From contig CALAJV010000004.1 in NCBI GenBank assembly GCA_937922805.1, positions 120,997-184,996 of the forward strand: 64,000 nucleotides of DNA, written 5' to 3'. The translations under genes and the position numbers were made by a program. Each line of letters starts with the position of its first letter. Positions within the stretch are counted from its first letter, which is position 1. Positions 1 through 8,349 of this stretch are shown here, piece by piece. Under the pieces are notes generated by a model. The model was not told the origin of the DNA, made no database searches, and saw only the letters and a list, made by a program, of their open reading frames with translations. Source of the stretch: an uncultured Acidimicrobiales bacterium (GTDB taxonomy: Bacteria; Actinomycetota; Acidimicrobiia; Acidimicrobiales; SZUA-35).

Positions 1-87
1 CCCTCAGCCACCCAAGACACTAGGAACGGACCCGGGTGGGCGACTCGGGTTCGTTTCACTTTTTGCCGTCAGGTTTGAGATTCGACG

Positions 88-1107
88 TCAGGCAATCAAG
101 TTGAGGGCGTCGACAGCCTCTGAGAAGTCGAACAAATTGTCGAGCCGGTCTAGCAAGACCCCATCAGCTGAAACTATGAACAGCGAAGGCTCGAACTCAA
201 GACCGAGATCGACTACCGCTGGTGCTAGCTCAATGGCTGGGTCGGCGTAGTTACCGTTTACTTCACTGGTATTGGCGTATACCTCGACGTGAACGATCGC
301 TGGTTTCGTCGCCAAAGAGGATTGGGCCTCAATCAACGTCTCAAGGACCGGGCCGCAATACGCAGTCGAGCACAGCGCCGGGGTGGCTACCAACAAGGCA
401 AAGGGTTTTCGACCAACGAGGAGATCAGCCGCCGAGGTCGAATGAAACGAACACTGGTCAACTCGTGTGCACAACGTGTCGACCCCAGTTGGGTCAGACA
501 CGGTGGGGGTGCGAACCGAAGGAAACGGGTCACCGGTCAGGAGAACTCTGGCTTCGGCCGGATCGAAAATCTGGATTGGCATCGTTGCCTCGGCCGCCTG
601 AAAGCCTTCTTGGTTGAACGTCGCAACCAAATCGTAGATACCAGGCTCATCGACCTCGACTCGCAACGGGTAGTAGCGAAATAGGTTGGCGTGTTGATGG
701 TCTGGGTCGATTGTTTCGTCTACGTGATCGTGCGTGACAACTCGGCCAATAGTGGTTGTACTCGCAACCACTTGTCCGTCGCGCAGCAACCGAACCGGAA
801 CTTCAGCTCCGTCGGGGCCGAAGATAACGTCAAGTTCGGTGTCAGAACCGGTACTCGCCGTCGGAGCTACAGTCGCAAACGGAATCCGCTGTGGGCGTCC
901 CGAGACCAAGATGTGATCGGGCGAAAACAACGGAACCAGTGTTGGGGCCGAAACGGTTCGCGAAGAACACGCAGAAACGATGGCGCTGGCTGCGGTGATA
1001 CTCCCGCCAGCTACCCACGGAGTGAGCGTCGTCGCCGACAAGCCAGATAAGAAGCGTCGACGCGAAAGCCTTGGGCCGGCCTCTGGCCGGTAATTCTTGT
1101 TGGCCAC
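88..1107 (-). CDS. Tat-exported thioredoxin-like lipoprotein
   Basis: A 339-residue protein starting at GTG 1107. The N-terminus has a twin-arginine signal (SRRRFLSG, about residues 15-22), a hydrophobic stretch and a lipobox-like VSAC near residue 47, so Tat export and lipidation are likely. The C-terminal half looks like a thioredoxin/SCO-type fold: VATPALCSTAYCGP carries a Cys pair spaced C-x4-C rather than the usual CxxC, followed by FEPSLFIVSADGVLLDRL, typical of the last thioredoxin strands. An extracytoplasmic redox or metal-delivery role is inferred; the substrate is unknown. It is divergent from the iron-sulfur fusion gene starting near 1157. Confidence 0.6.
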   Translation of the reverse strand: MANKNYRPEAGPRLSRRRFLSGLSATTLTPWVAGGSITAASAIVSACSSRTVSAPTLVPLFSPDHILVSGRPQRIPFATVAPTASTGSDTELDVIFGPDGAEVPVRLLRDGQVVASTTTIGRVVTHDHVDETIDPDHQHANLFRYYPLRVEVDEPGIYDLVATFNQEGFQAAEATMPIQIFDPAEARVLLTGDPFPSVRTPTVSDPTGVDTLCTRVDQCSFHSTSAADLLVGRKPFALLVATPALCSTAYCGPVLETLIEAQSSLATKPAIVHVEVYANTSEVNGNYADPAIELAPAVVDLGLEFEPSLFIVSADGVLLDRLDNLFDFSEAVDALNLIA

Positions 1108-1156
1108 TCATTGGACAGTATCGGCTGATTGTCGTTTCTGCCCATATGATCGAACC

Positions 1157-2800
1157 GTGTCCGATGTGGGAAAGCAAACAGATGCCAACGATGTGACCGA
1201 TAGCGCTCAGCCACTGGTCCAAGCAACCAATTCGACAACCGAGTCGAGCCCGGGTTACTCGGTAGTTGTAAACGGCGCCACCGTCCCGATTACCGATGAG
1301 TCCGGGTCGTTGCTTGACCTATTGAGAGACCAGTGCCAGATGCTGTCGGTCAAGGATGGGTGTAGCCCCCAAGGTCAATGCGGTTGCTGTACGGTCCTCG
1401 TCGACGGCAAACCTCGTGTTGCCTGTGTCACCCCGGCCAAGCGGGTTCGAGGCCGAGATGTCACGACTCTCGAAGGACTAGATCCCGATCGGGTTCAACA
1501 GTGGGGAGATGCTTTCTGCCAGGCTGGCGGTAGCCAATGTGGGTTCTGTACCCCAGGAATAATCATGCGATTGAACAGCCTCGTTGTCGATGACGAGGAG
1601 CCTGCCGTACCAAAGGCTTCCATCGACCAGGCTTTGTTGGCTCACCTTTGTCGCTGTACAGGTTGGCAGACGATTCACGAAACGGTCGACTTGATGATTA
1701 GCGGAGTCGCCAAGTCCCAAGATCGAGACATGGCCGGAGCCAGTCGACGAGCTGCACTCGAAGGGCATGGTCCCCAAAAAGTTTCGGCTGACGTTGCGCT
1801 CGGTCGAGGCGGGTTTTCAGCTGACACCGCACCCAATAACGCCCTGATTGCAATCGCCAACTCGACTGGTGAATGGGTCGTCGCCGAGACACTGGCCGAG
1901 GCTCGCCGACTGGCGGGAAAGATCCAAGGGCGTCGAACAACGATAAGTCATCGTTGGCCCCTAGAGCTCCCGCCAGGAGACTGGACCCGTACCCTGAGAA
2001 CCACATGGGTCGATCCGGGATACCTCGAGACGGACGCTAGTTGGTGCCAGCCGAACGGAGAGCCGTCATCGCTGGTAGAGAACGGCGGAGGTTTCGGCGG
2101 AAAAGTCGCCGACAGTCTCGGTCTGGGTCTGGTGGCGCGAACCTTAGCCGACCAGCACCAACGTCCGGTTCTGGTTTTGGCTAGTCGTGAAGACACGGCT
2201 CGACTTGGCCCGAAACGCCCGCCGATAGCAGCTGGGATCAAAGCGGATGGAAGCGGAATAGTTCGGGTGGTAGCCACGCCCGGAATAGCCGAAGCGATCG
2301 CGTCAGTAGCTCCCGAACTCGAGGTCGAGGAGGTTAGCGTCGCTGGGCCACCAACATCGTCGGCTATTCGCGGCGCCGGATGGGTCGAGGCCACGGTCCT
2401 CAAGGCTGGACTGAGGGGAGAAGTCGGTGTCGTCACCTCTCCACTGGGGGCCGAAGCAACTGCTGAGTTCGTTGACGGGGTGATTCGGGTCGGCGTGCGC
2501 TGCGGTAAGCCTCTCGATCACATTGTGTTGCGTTCCTACTGCGTTGGAGCCGCTCACATGGCTTGGTCCTGGCTTACCAGCGAGGCCCAGACCATCGATG
2601 ATGAAGGTGAGGTCCACGATCTCACTGTTCGAAGTTTCGGCATTCTACGTTCAGCCGATACTCCACCAATTGAGGTGCAGATACATGAAGACGACGGACC
2701 ACCAGTTAACGGCTCCGATGCGGTATTCGCGGCCGTTGCCGCTGCCGGTTGGCTTGCGTTGGATTGTGAAACAGACTGGCCTTTGGAGGCTCCCCAATGA
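1157..2800 (+). CDS. Compact xanthine dehydrogenase-type 2Fe-2S/molybdopterin fusion protein
   Basis: An open frame extends upstream to 1097, but GTG 1157 avoids overlap with the divergent gene. Residues ~25-175 form the two [2Fe-2S] domains of the xanthine dehydrogenase/CO dehydrogenase small subunit: CSPQGQCGCC, then CGFCTPG and CRCTGW. A shortened large-subunit-like part follows, with the pterin-binding signature GGGFGGK and a later IRGAGWVEA. At about 547 residues it is far shorter than one-chain family members (about 900), and most of the substrate-binding Mo domain seems missing. It may be a remodelled enzyme, an electron carrier or a decaying gene. Its stop overlaps the next start by 4 bases (ATGA), so it is probably co-translated with the VOC protein. 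Confidence 0.65.
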   Translation: MSDVGKQTDANDVTDSAQPLVQATNSTTESSPGYSVVVNGATVPITDESGSLLDLLRDQCQMLSVKDGCSPQGQCGCCTVLVDGKPRVACVTPAKRVRGRDVTTLEGLDPDRVQQWGDAFCQAGGSQCGFCTPGIIMRLNSLVVDDEEPAVPKASIDQALLAHLCRCTGWQTIHETVDLMISGVAKSQDRDMAGASRRAALEGHGPQKVSADVALGRGGFSADTAPNNALIAIANSTGEWVVAETLAEARRLAGKIQGRRTTISHRWPLELPPGDWTRTLRTTWVDPGYLETDASWCQPNGEPSSLVENGGGFGGKVADSLGLGLVARTLADQHQRPVLVLASREDTARLGPKRPPIAAGIKADGSGIVRVVATPGIAEAIASVAPELEVEEVSVAGPPTSSAIRGAGWVEATVLKAGLRGEVGVVTSPLGAEATAEFVDGVIRVGVRCGKPLDHIVLRSYCVGAAHMAWSWLTSEAQTIDDEGEVHDLTVRSFGILRSADTPPIEVQIHEDDGPPVNGSDAVFAAVAAAGWLALDCETDWPLEAPQ

Positions 2801-3258
2801 CCGATAATCCCCCGTCCCAAGTAAGCTCTGACTCGGCGGGAGGTGGTCTAGAGCGGCCAATTGCATCTCTTGGATACGTTATTTTTTATGTGCCAGATGT
2901 GGCCGCCGCTCTAGAGTTCTACGTCGCCGCCTTTGGCTTCACACAACGTTTCGTTACTCCCGAGAACGACTACGGCGAACTCGACACCGGCACGACCACC
3001 TTGGCTTTTGTTTCCCACGAGTTGGCAACCTCGAACTTGAGCGATGCTGGTGGCTTCGTCGCTCTCGATTCGGCGGAACGACCCTTTGGGGGGTCCATCA
3101 CCGTGGTAACCCCAGACGTTGATGCTTCTCTAACGGCAGCGCTGTCGGCGGGGGCCCAGGTTTACGCCGAACCGAAACAAAAACCGTGGGGCCAAACAGT
3201 CGCTTACGCCCTTGATCCTTTTGGCCTTCTGATCGAAATTGCTACTGCGATGGGCTAG
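2797..3258 (+). CDS. VOC-family (glyoxalase/bleomycin-resistance-like) protein
   Basis: A 153-residue protein. After a polar N-terminal tail of about 25 residues it shows the vicinal-oxygen-chelate fold: VIFYVPDVAAALEFYVAAFGF at the start of the first beta-alpha-beta unit and FGQTVAYALDPFGLLIEI-like sequence (WGQTVAYALDPFGLLIEI) at the end. Such proteins bind a divalent metal and act as isomerases, dioxygenases or resistance binders; the substrate cannot be told. It overlaps the upstream iron-sulfur fusion by 4 bases, which implies translational coupling. Confidence 0.8.
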   Translation: MTDNPPSQVSSDSAGGGLERPIASLGYVIFYVPDVAAALEFYVAAFGFTQRFVTPENDYGELDTGTTTLAFVSHELATSNLSDAGGFVALDSAERPFGGSITVVTPDVDASLTAALSAGAQVYAEPKQKPWGQTVAYALDPFGLLIEIATAMG

Positions 3259-3308
3259 CGACGTGACCCGGATCATCAGATCAACGGGAATTTGGGTAGA
3301 TTAGCGAC

Positions 3309-3659
3309 ATGACGAAACCAGTAGGACCTTACACCCCCATCGTTAAAGCTGGCCCATGGCTCGTGTCTTCCGGACAAATCGGGATTAAGGATGGAGCAGT
3401 GGTTGAAGGTGGAATTGCTGCTCAATGCACCCAAGCGTTGACAAACCTTAAAGAACTATTTGAAGGTCAAGGCTCGTCGCTAAGCGCGATCACCAAGACC
3501 ACAGTGTTTCTCACCACGATGGATCACTACGCCGAAATGAATGAGCTGTACATGGCTGCGTTTGGAGATCATCGACCGGCTCGATCGGCCGTCGCGGTAG
3601 CGCAATTACCTCTCGGTGCTTTAATGGAAATCGAAGCCACCGCCTACGTCGGAGAATAG
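3309..3659 (+). CDS. ridA: RidA family reactive intermediate deaminase
   Basis: A 116-residue protein, the usual RidA length. It begins TKPVGPYTPIVKAGPWLVSSGQIG and ends with the family signature RPARSAVAVAQLPLGALMEIEATAY, including the Arg (RSAVAV) that holds the substrate carboxylate and the closing Glu. RidA hydrolyses reactive enamine/imine intermediates released by PLP enzymes. The start at 3309 lies 50 bases after the VOC gene. A 52-codon membrane-protein gene follows 2 bases after its stop. Confidence 0.9.
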   Translation: MTKPVGPYTPIVKAGPWLVSSGQIGIKDGAVVEGGIAAQCTQALTNLKELFEGQGSSLSAITKTTVFLTTMDHYAEMNELYMAAFGDHRPARSAVAVAQLPLGALMEIEATAYVGE

Positions 3660-3661
3660 AA

Positions 3662-3820
3662 GTGCTCGAAATAGTCATCATCGCCGTCGTACTCGTTTTC
3701 GTGATTCCTGTCGGCTTCATCATGAGCACCTCGATCGCAGCGGCCGCAATCGGCGCGCTGATGAAAGACAACGCCGAACTGATCGATCCTGAAAGCGAAC
3801 TGATCGAGACCAACATCTAG
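3662..3820 (+). CDS. Small single-pass membrane protein (52 aa)
   Basis: Read directly from the sequence: GTG at 3662, stop TAG at 3818-3820. GGAG at 3651-3654, inside the end of ridA, sits 7 bases ahead of the GTG and is a convincing ribosome binding site. The product has one strongly hydrophobic segment (VIIAVVLVFVIPVGFIM), a small Ala-rich stretch and an acidic C-terminus (DNAELIDPESELIETNI). I do not recognise the family. The tight spacing to ridA argues for a real, co-translated gene. Confidence 0.6.
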   Translation: MLEIVIIAVVLVFVIPVGFIMSTSIAAAAIGALMKDNAELIDPESELIETNI

Positions 3821-3923
3821 CTCTAGTTCGGTCAGCGGGTCGGTAGTTGTCGGCCGTGGCCAACCCGGACTCGGCCGTAGTATTGGCCGATGAGGTCTCC
3901 TCTCGGCTGGTACATTTGTTGCC

Positions 3924-5180
3924 GTGATCGATCTACGTCGCCTTCGGGCAGAACAGGCATACCAAACCGGCATCGAAAGTAAGGGCGTAAGCTCTGATGT
4001 CATCAACCGAGTTCTCGAACTTGACGAGGCTCACCGGAGCGCTCTCGGCGCGGTTGAAGAGATGCGATCCGAAGCCAACGCTGCAGCCAAAGCAGTTGGC
4101 AAACTAAAAGATAAAGATGAACGCGACGCCAAGATCGCCGAGAACAGTGTCTTCAAAGCCAAACTGGGTGAAGCCGAAGCCGCTCTGGCCACTCAGCAAC
4201 AAGAGCTAACCGAGCTTGCGTTGACTATGCCAAACCCGTGCCATGAGTCTGTTCCGCTGGGAGGCGAAGAAGACTTCCGAGTTGAAAATACTGTCGGCGA
4301 GCAATCTTCTGCTCCAGCCTACGACCATGGAGCAGTCGGGGAACTACTCGGTGTGGTCGACACGAAGCGAGCGGTGCGGATGTCGGGCAGTCGGTTCGCC
4401 TACGTCATGGGCGATGCGGTTCGGCTGCAAATGGCGTTGGTTCAGTGGACTCTGGCGAAGGTGGCCGAACACGGCTTCACCCCGGTTATAACGCCGGTAC
4501 TGGTCCGCGAAGAGATGATGGAACTGGCTGGATTCTTTCCGACCGACCGAAACCAGGTCTATGAGGTAGCCGAGGATGAGCTATACCTAATTGGCACGTC
4601 AGAAATAGCGTTAGCTGGTCTCCACCGAGAGGAGCGGATCGACGCTACGGATCTCCCCGTTCGCTATGCCGGTTATTCCAGCTGTTTCCGCCGAGAGGCA
4701 GGAACCTACGGCAAAGACACAAGCGGTCTGTTCCGAGTCCATCAGTTCGACAAGGTTGAGATGTTTGTCTACGCCGACCCAGAGAAATCTTGGGAAGAGC
4801 TCGAACTGCTACGCCAAATTGAAGAAGAGATTGTTGGTGGGCTTGAGCTTCCGTATCGAGTTATTACTGTGGCGTCGGGCGACCTTGGCGCTGCGGCAGC
4901 CAAGAAGTACGACCTTGAAGTGTGGCTTCCGTCAGAGCAGAGATACCGCGAGGTCACATCGTGCTCGAACTACACCGACTTCTCAGCCCGCAGGATGAAC
5001 ACCAAGACGAAAACTGACGGCGGAAATGTGCTGACTCACACGCTGAATGGCACTGCTTGTGCCATCGGTCGGACCCTTCTCTACATTTTCGAGAATCATC
5101 AGAATCCTGACGGATCGGTTCGAATCCCGACTGTTCTGCAGCCGTTTTGTCCAGGATTAGAGGTAATCGAACCCCGATAG
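3924..5180 (+). CDS. serS: Seryl-tRNA synthetase
   Basis: A 418-residue class II synthetase starting at GTG 3924. The N-terminal ~110 residues form the long antiparallel coiled coil that clasps tRNA-Ser (MIDLRRLRAEQ to the TMPNPCHESVP hinge). The catalytic core has motif 2 (FRREAGTYGKDTSGLFRVHQF) and motif 3 (NGTACAIGRTLLYIFENHQ). It charges tRNA-Ser, and also tRNA-Sec, with serine. That matters because a tRNA with a UCA anticodon lies at 63640-63735. Length and motifs are complete. Confidence 0.97.
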   Translation: MIDLRRLRAEQAYQTGIESKGVSSDVINRVLELDEAHRSALGAVEEMRSEANAAAKAVGKLKDKDERDAKIAENSVFKAKLGEAEAALATQQQELTELALTMPNPCHESVPLGGEEDFRVENTVGEQSSAPAYDHGAVGELLGVVDTKRAVRMSGSRFAYVMGDAVRLQMALVQWTLAKVAEHGFTPVITPVLVREEMMELAGFFPTDRNQVYEVAEDELYLIGTSEIALAGLHREERIDATDLPVRYAGYSSCFRREAGTYGKDTSGLFRVHQFDKVEMFVYADPEKSWEELELLRQIEEEIVGGLELPYRVITVASGDLGAAAAKKYDLEVWLPSEQRYREVTSCSNYTDFSARRMNTKTKTDGGNVLTHTLNGTACAIGRTLLYIFENHQNPDGSVRIPTVLQPFCPGLEVIEPR

Positions 5181-5344
5181 TGGCCTGTGGGGCCGCTAGT
5201 TGGCGCTGACGGTGCTGAACTAATCCCATCAAGGCTGAGTAGGGCCTGATGACTAGAAGCGATCGTCGGGTCGATACGGCGCGTTCAAATAGATTTCTTG
5301 GTCGCTAGCATCAATTTGACAACAACTAGGACGACAGGATCACT

Positions 5345-6613
5345 ATGACGGCAGTGGGGCAACGGAGCCTTCACCAAGCAGCAGTAGATCAATTTCAACG
5401 AGCGGCAGCGCTGGTAGATCTCAAAGCAAGTTATCAAGAGATCTTGGCCCAACCGAAGAATGAGATCATTGTTAACTTCCCGGTGACGCTCGACGACGGT
5501 TCGATGAAAGTGTTTACCGGTTACCGGATTCAACACAACAACATCCTGGGGCCATTCAAGGGCGGACTTCGTTTCCACCCTGATGTCGACCTCGACGAGG
5601 TCAAGGCGTTAGCGGCGTGGATGACCTTCAAGACCGCGCTAGTCGGCATCCCGTTCGGTGGTGCTAAGGGCGGGGTCACCATAAACCCGGCCGACTATTC
5701 CAAAGAGGAGATGCAGCGAATCGTTCGTCGGTTCACTCACGCTCTTGGGTCGAACATCGGCCCCGACCACGACATTCCGGCTCCCGACGTCGGCACCTCA
5801 AGCGAAACTATGGATTGGGTCATGGATACCTACGCCAACGTTTCTCCCCCCGGCTTTCGGCACGCAGTCAAAGGAGTGGTGACCGGCAAGTCAATCGAGG
5901 TTGGCGGATCGATCGGCAGAGAAGAAGCTACTGGCCGAGGGGTGCTCTATAGCCTGCGTCACTGGTGTGGCGAAACTGGAGCCCGACTAGACGATTTGAA
6001 AGTCGCAGTGCAAGGGTTCGGAAATGTCGGTAGCCACTTTGCCCTACTTGCCCGCGAAGCGGGCTGCAGCATTGTTGCTGTTGCCGACCACACGGGAACG
6101 GTCGGTAATGTCGACGGTATCGACGTCGACAAGCTGCGGGTTTGGGCCAACGAAAACGGTGGCGTAGCCGGTTTCCCTGGCGCTACTGCGCTGACTACCG
6201 AAGAGCTATTCAGCCAAGAGTGCGACGTGATGGTTCCTGCTGCTCTCGAAAATCAGATAACAGCAGAACGGGCTAAAGTTCTGAAATGCAAGCTCCTAGT
6301 TGAGGCCGCTAACGGCCCGACTACCCAAGAAGCCGAAGTGGTTCTGGCTGACCGAGGTATCGAGGTAGTGCCCGACATTCTGGCCAACGCTGGCGGCGTG
6401 ATCGTGTCTTACTTCGAATGGCTCCAGAACAAGTCGGCCAGAGCTTGGTCGTTCGAAGATGTCGACGATCGGCTCCGTGACCTGGTTTGGAAAGCTCACG
6501 ACGGCGTCGTTGAGCGTCGGGCTGAGCTGAATTGCACTCGCCGAGAAGCGGCCTATGCTGTTGCGCTCGACCGAATTGCAGACGTGTACGACCGGCGGGG
6601 GATATTCCCTTAG
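5345..6613 (+). CDS. gdhA: Glu/Leu/Phe/Val dehydrogenase, probably glutamate dehydrogenase
   Basis: A 422-residue protein of the small hexameric GDH type (RocG/GudB-like). The substrate domain has YRIQHNNILGPFKGGLRF, the PFGGAKGG loop with the catalytic-Lys neighbourhood, and DIPAPDVGT. The C-terminal Rossmann domain has VQGFGNVGSH. It interconverts glutamate with 2-oxoglutarate and ammonia, linking to the glutamine synthetase block 3 kb downstream. Cofactor choice (NAD or NADP) is not decided here. Its stop overlaps by 4 bases the stop of the convergent secreted-protein gene. Confidence 0.9.
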   Translation: MTAVGQRSLHQAAVDQFQRAAALVDLKASYQEILAQPKNEIIVNFPVTLDDGSMKVFTGYRIQHNNILGPFKGGLRFHPDVDLDEVKALAAWMTFKTALVGIPFGGAKGGVTINPADYSKEEMQRIVRRFTHALGSNIGPDHDIPAPDVGTSSETMDWVMDTYANVSPPGFRHAVKGVVTGKSIEVGGSIGREEATGRGVLYSLRHWCGETGARLDDLKVAVQGFGNVGSHFALLAREAGCSIVAVADHTGTVGNVDGIDVDKLRVWANENGGVAGFPGATALTTEELFSQECDVMVPAALENQITAERAKVLKCKLLVEAANGPTTQEAEVVLADRGIEVVPDILANAGGVIVSYFEWLQNKSARAWSFEDVDDRLRDLVWKAHDGVVERRAELNCTRREAAYAVALDRIADVYDRRGIFP

Positions 6614-7971
6614 CCGACCCGTGCCGGCGTCGTCATTCTGCAGCTTGCGATACCGGTCCATCCCCAGCCGTCGCCATCAGAATCGATGCACTGACTCTTT
6701 GGAGCTTGGCATGATTCGCTTCCGGTCCATCCCCAGCCGTCGCCATCGGAATCGATGCAAGAAGCCTTACGGGTTGCTTCATCGGCTGTCGCTGGTTCGA
6801 CTATAGGTCTATCGGCAGTTGCTGTTGCTGGTTTGGCGGTCGGTTCGTTGGCTGTTGCTGGTTCAGCTGTGGCTGGCTCGGTTCGTTGCCGGTCCGATTC
6901 TTCCTCATCGCTATCCGGGCTAGGAGCAAATTGCTCAAATCCCGAGTTCTGTTGGTTCAGGCGCAGCAACTCTCCGCTACCGGTGGAAACGCCCTCACCG
7001 TCTCTAGTGGTCACCGACGGTGTTGCGGTTTTTGGTGGCGGTTTCTTTGTCATATCTGGGGTCCGAATGGGCTCGACAACGTCAGGCTGGACCGGCGGTT
7101 CGATCGAGGTCTCGTGAAACTCACCGGTCGCCGGGTCTGTCCAGCCGATGGTTAACGTGCCATCTTCTTCCAGAATAGTTCTGGTTAGCGTTCCGGTTTC
7201 CTCGTCCCAGTCGAAGTAAACCCCAGGAACCCTGTCCTCAGTCGTAGCATCATCTTCATCGAGGGTCGGATTTTCGACGGTGGCCGACAGCTGGTCGTTT
7301 GGGGGCGGCTCGACTGGGTTACCTTCGGTGTTGGCTGCCGGATTGGTGTTCCAAGTGATTTGTCGGCCACCACCGTTGTCTTCATCTTCGCTGTTGATAG
7401 GCGGAATGGTAAGCGTGTTCGCGACCGAACCATCCTCGGCTATCTCGATTTGGAAGCGGCCACCGCTCTGATCGTTGATCACTGTTAGGCGCTCTAGGGA
7501 GCCGTCGTCGCCGACTTCTGATTCGGTTATCCCTAGGACAACGTCGAGGTCGAGGTAGGTGCCGGGTCCGCGACTTCCGTCGTTGGTCAATCGTTCGGTT
7601 GGCGGGGGAACTGTTGACTCATCCGATGGGACACTCTGGACTGGCTCAGTAGTAAAGGTCTCTGAGAAGGTGACTTGCGGGCCGTCATCGTCTGACGTGT
7701 GGCGCGAAGGCGAGCTTGCCTGGTTGGTGCTTGCCGGCTTTTCTTCTCGTGAGGGCTCTGGATCGGGTTCAGCTGATCTGTTTCCATCATCAGGGATAGC
7801 GGATGCTGTACCGGCAGCCATGCCGAGCGTAGTTGCAGCCAATGCGCTGAAAATTATTAGCTTTCCGCCACGCCTCACCCAAGTCCGGTCAGTACGTGCT
7901 AACCCTGGCACCGCCCGAGGACAGGCAGTAATTTCTTTAGGCTCGTTGGAACCGCAGTAGTTGATACACAT
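6610..7971 (-). CDS. Secreted repeat protein with MCxxxCG start and two C-terminal GWGW modules
   Basis: A 453-residue protein beginning MCINYCG at ATG 7971. The A of the ATG is the last base of the upstream leader ORF's TAA (TAATG), so initiation is probably coupled. An extended N-region with WVRRGGK precedes a hydrophobic signal segment (LIIFSALAATTLGMAAG) and an Ala-x-Ala type site. The mature part is acidic and Pro/Thr-rich, with low-complexity EPATAEPATANEPTA. The final 50 residues hold two modules, CIDSDGDGWGWTGSESC and CIDSDGDGWGWTGIASC. EVTF/QVTFSETF-type motifs relate it weakly to the proteins at 41145 and 56316. No catalytic domain is visible; a surface or glucan-binding role is inferred. 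Confidence 0.75.
   Translation of the reverse strand: MCINYCGSNEPKEITACPRAVPGLARTDRTWVRRGGKLIIFSALAATTLGMAAGTASAIPDDGNRSAEPDPEPSREEKPASTNQASSPSRHTSDDDGPQVTFSETFTTEPVQSVPSDESTVPPPTERLTNDGSRGPGTYLDLDVVLGITESEVGDDGSLERLTVINDQSGGRFQIEIAEDGSVANTLTIPPINSEDEDNGGGRQITWNTNPAANTEGNPVEPPPNDQLSATVENPTLDEDDATTEDRVPGVYFDWDEETGTLTRTILEEDGTLTIGWTDPATGEFHETSIEPPVQPDVVEPIRTPDMTKKPPPKTATPSVTTRDGEGVSTGSGELLRLNQQNSGFEQFAPSPDSDEEESDRQRTEPATAEPATANEPTAKPATATADRPIVEPATADEATRKASCIDSDGDGWGWTGSESCQAPKSQCIDSDGDGWGWTGIASCRMTTPARVG
6640..6759 (-). repeat. Two GWGW Cys-flanked modules
   Basis: Two 17-codon units at 6709-6759 and 6640-6690 encode C-I-D-S-D-G-D-G-W-G-W-T-G-x-x-S-C and are separated by only six codons. The underlying DNA is nearly identical between units, which suggests recent duplication. 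Confidence 0.9.
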
Positions 7972-8177
7972 TAGTTTGACCCATTCAGATTCATAGTTAT
8001 TGTCCTGCCCACCTGGCCTGAAAAATCGACTCGTCCATTGCCAGCAGATGGATACGGAGTCGAGCGACCTCGAACCCCTGAATCTCTGCGAATTCCCGCT
8101 TTAGGGTCGCCGGACGCTTTGCTCCGCGAAAGACCACAATGGCACGGCCCGAAAAGGCCGCAAGTTTCGATGCACAT
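7971..8177 (-). CDS. 68-aa Cys-rich leader ORF (MCIETCG)
   Basis: It starts at ATG 8177 with MCIETCGLFGPCHCG, four cysteines in the first 15 residues, and ends at TAA 7973-7971, which shares one base with the ATG of the secreted-protein gene (TAATG). The ribosome binding site is AGGTGGG inside AATCTAGGTGGG, the same initiation element found before other MC-starting genes in this window. The remainder is basic, with no membrane segment. It is either a small protein or a leader peptide whose translation controls the downstream gene. No family is recognised. Confidence 0.6.
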   Translation of the reverse strand: MCIETCGLFGPCHCGLSRSKASGDPKAGIRRDSGVRGRSTPYPSAGNGRVDFSGQVGRTITMNLNGSN

Positions 8178-8196
8178 TGCCTGACCCACCTAGATT
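8173..8196 (-). promoter_or_regulatory. Conserved initiation element (TCTAGGTGGG...ATGTG)
   Basis: On the minus strand AATCTAGGTGGG is followed by TCAGGCA and ATGTG. AGGTGG is the Shine-Dalgarno core. The same arrangement occurs at 37421, 56296 and 57554, with a looser copy at 41131. Confidence 0.65.
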
Positions 8197-8237
8197 GAAA
8201 CGAATGATTTGCTGGCCCACAGCGGGCACCAAAATTG

Positions 8238-8265
8238 AGCGTACCAGGGGCCAAAGAGTTGTCAA
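8238..8265 (-). promoter_or_regulatory. Sigma-70 type promoter of the leader/repeat-protein pair
   Basis: On the minus strand a perfect -35 TTGACA (8265-8260), a 16-base spacer and -10 TACGCT (8243-8238). The predicted start is near 8231, giving a 5' leader of roughly 54 bases before ATG 8177. Confidence 0.6.
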
Positions 8266-8349
8266 AGAAGCGAGAGCATATGACCACGCTGATCGACCAA
8301 TCTGCTTTGATTGCCGAAACGAAGCCTGCCTAGGCCGAGAAGGGTTTGA

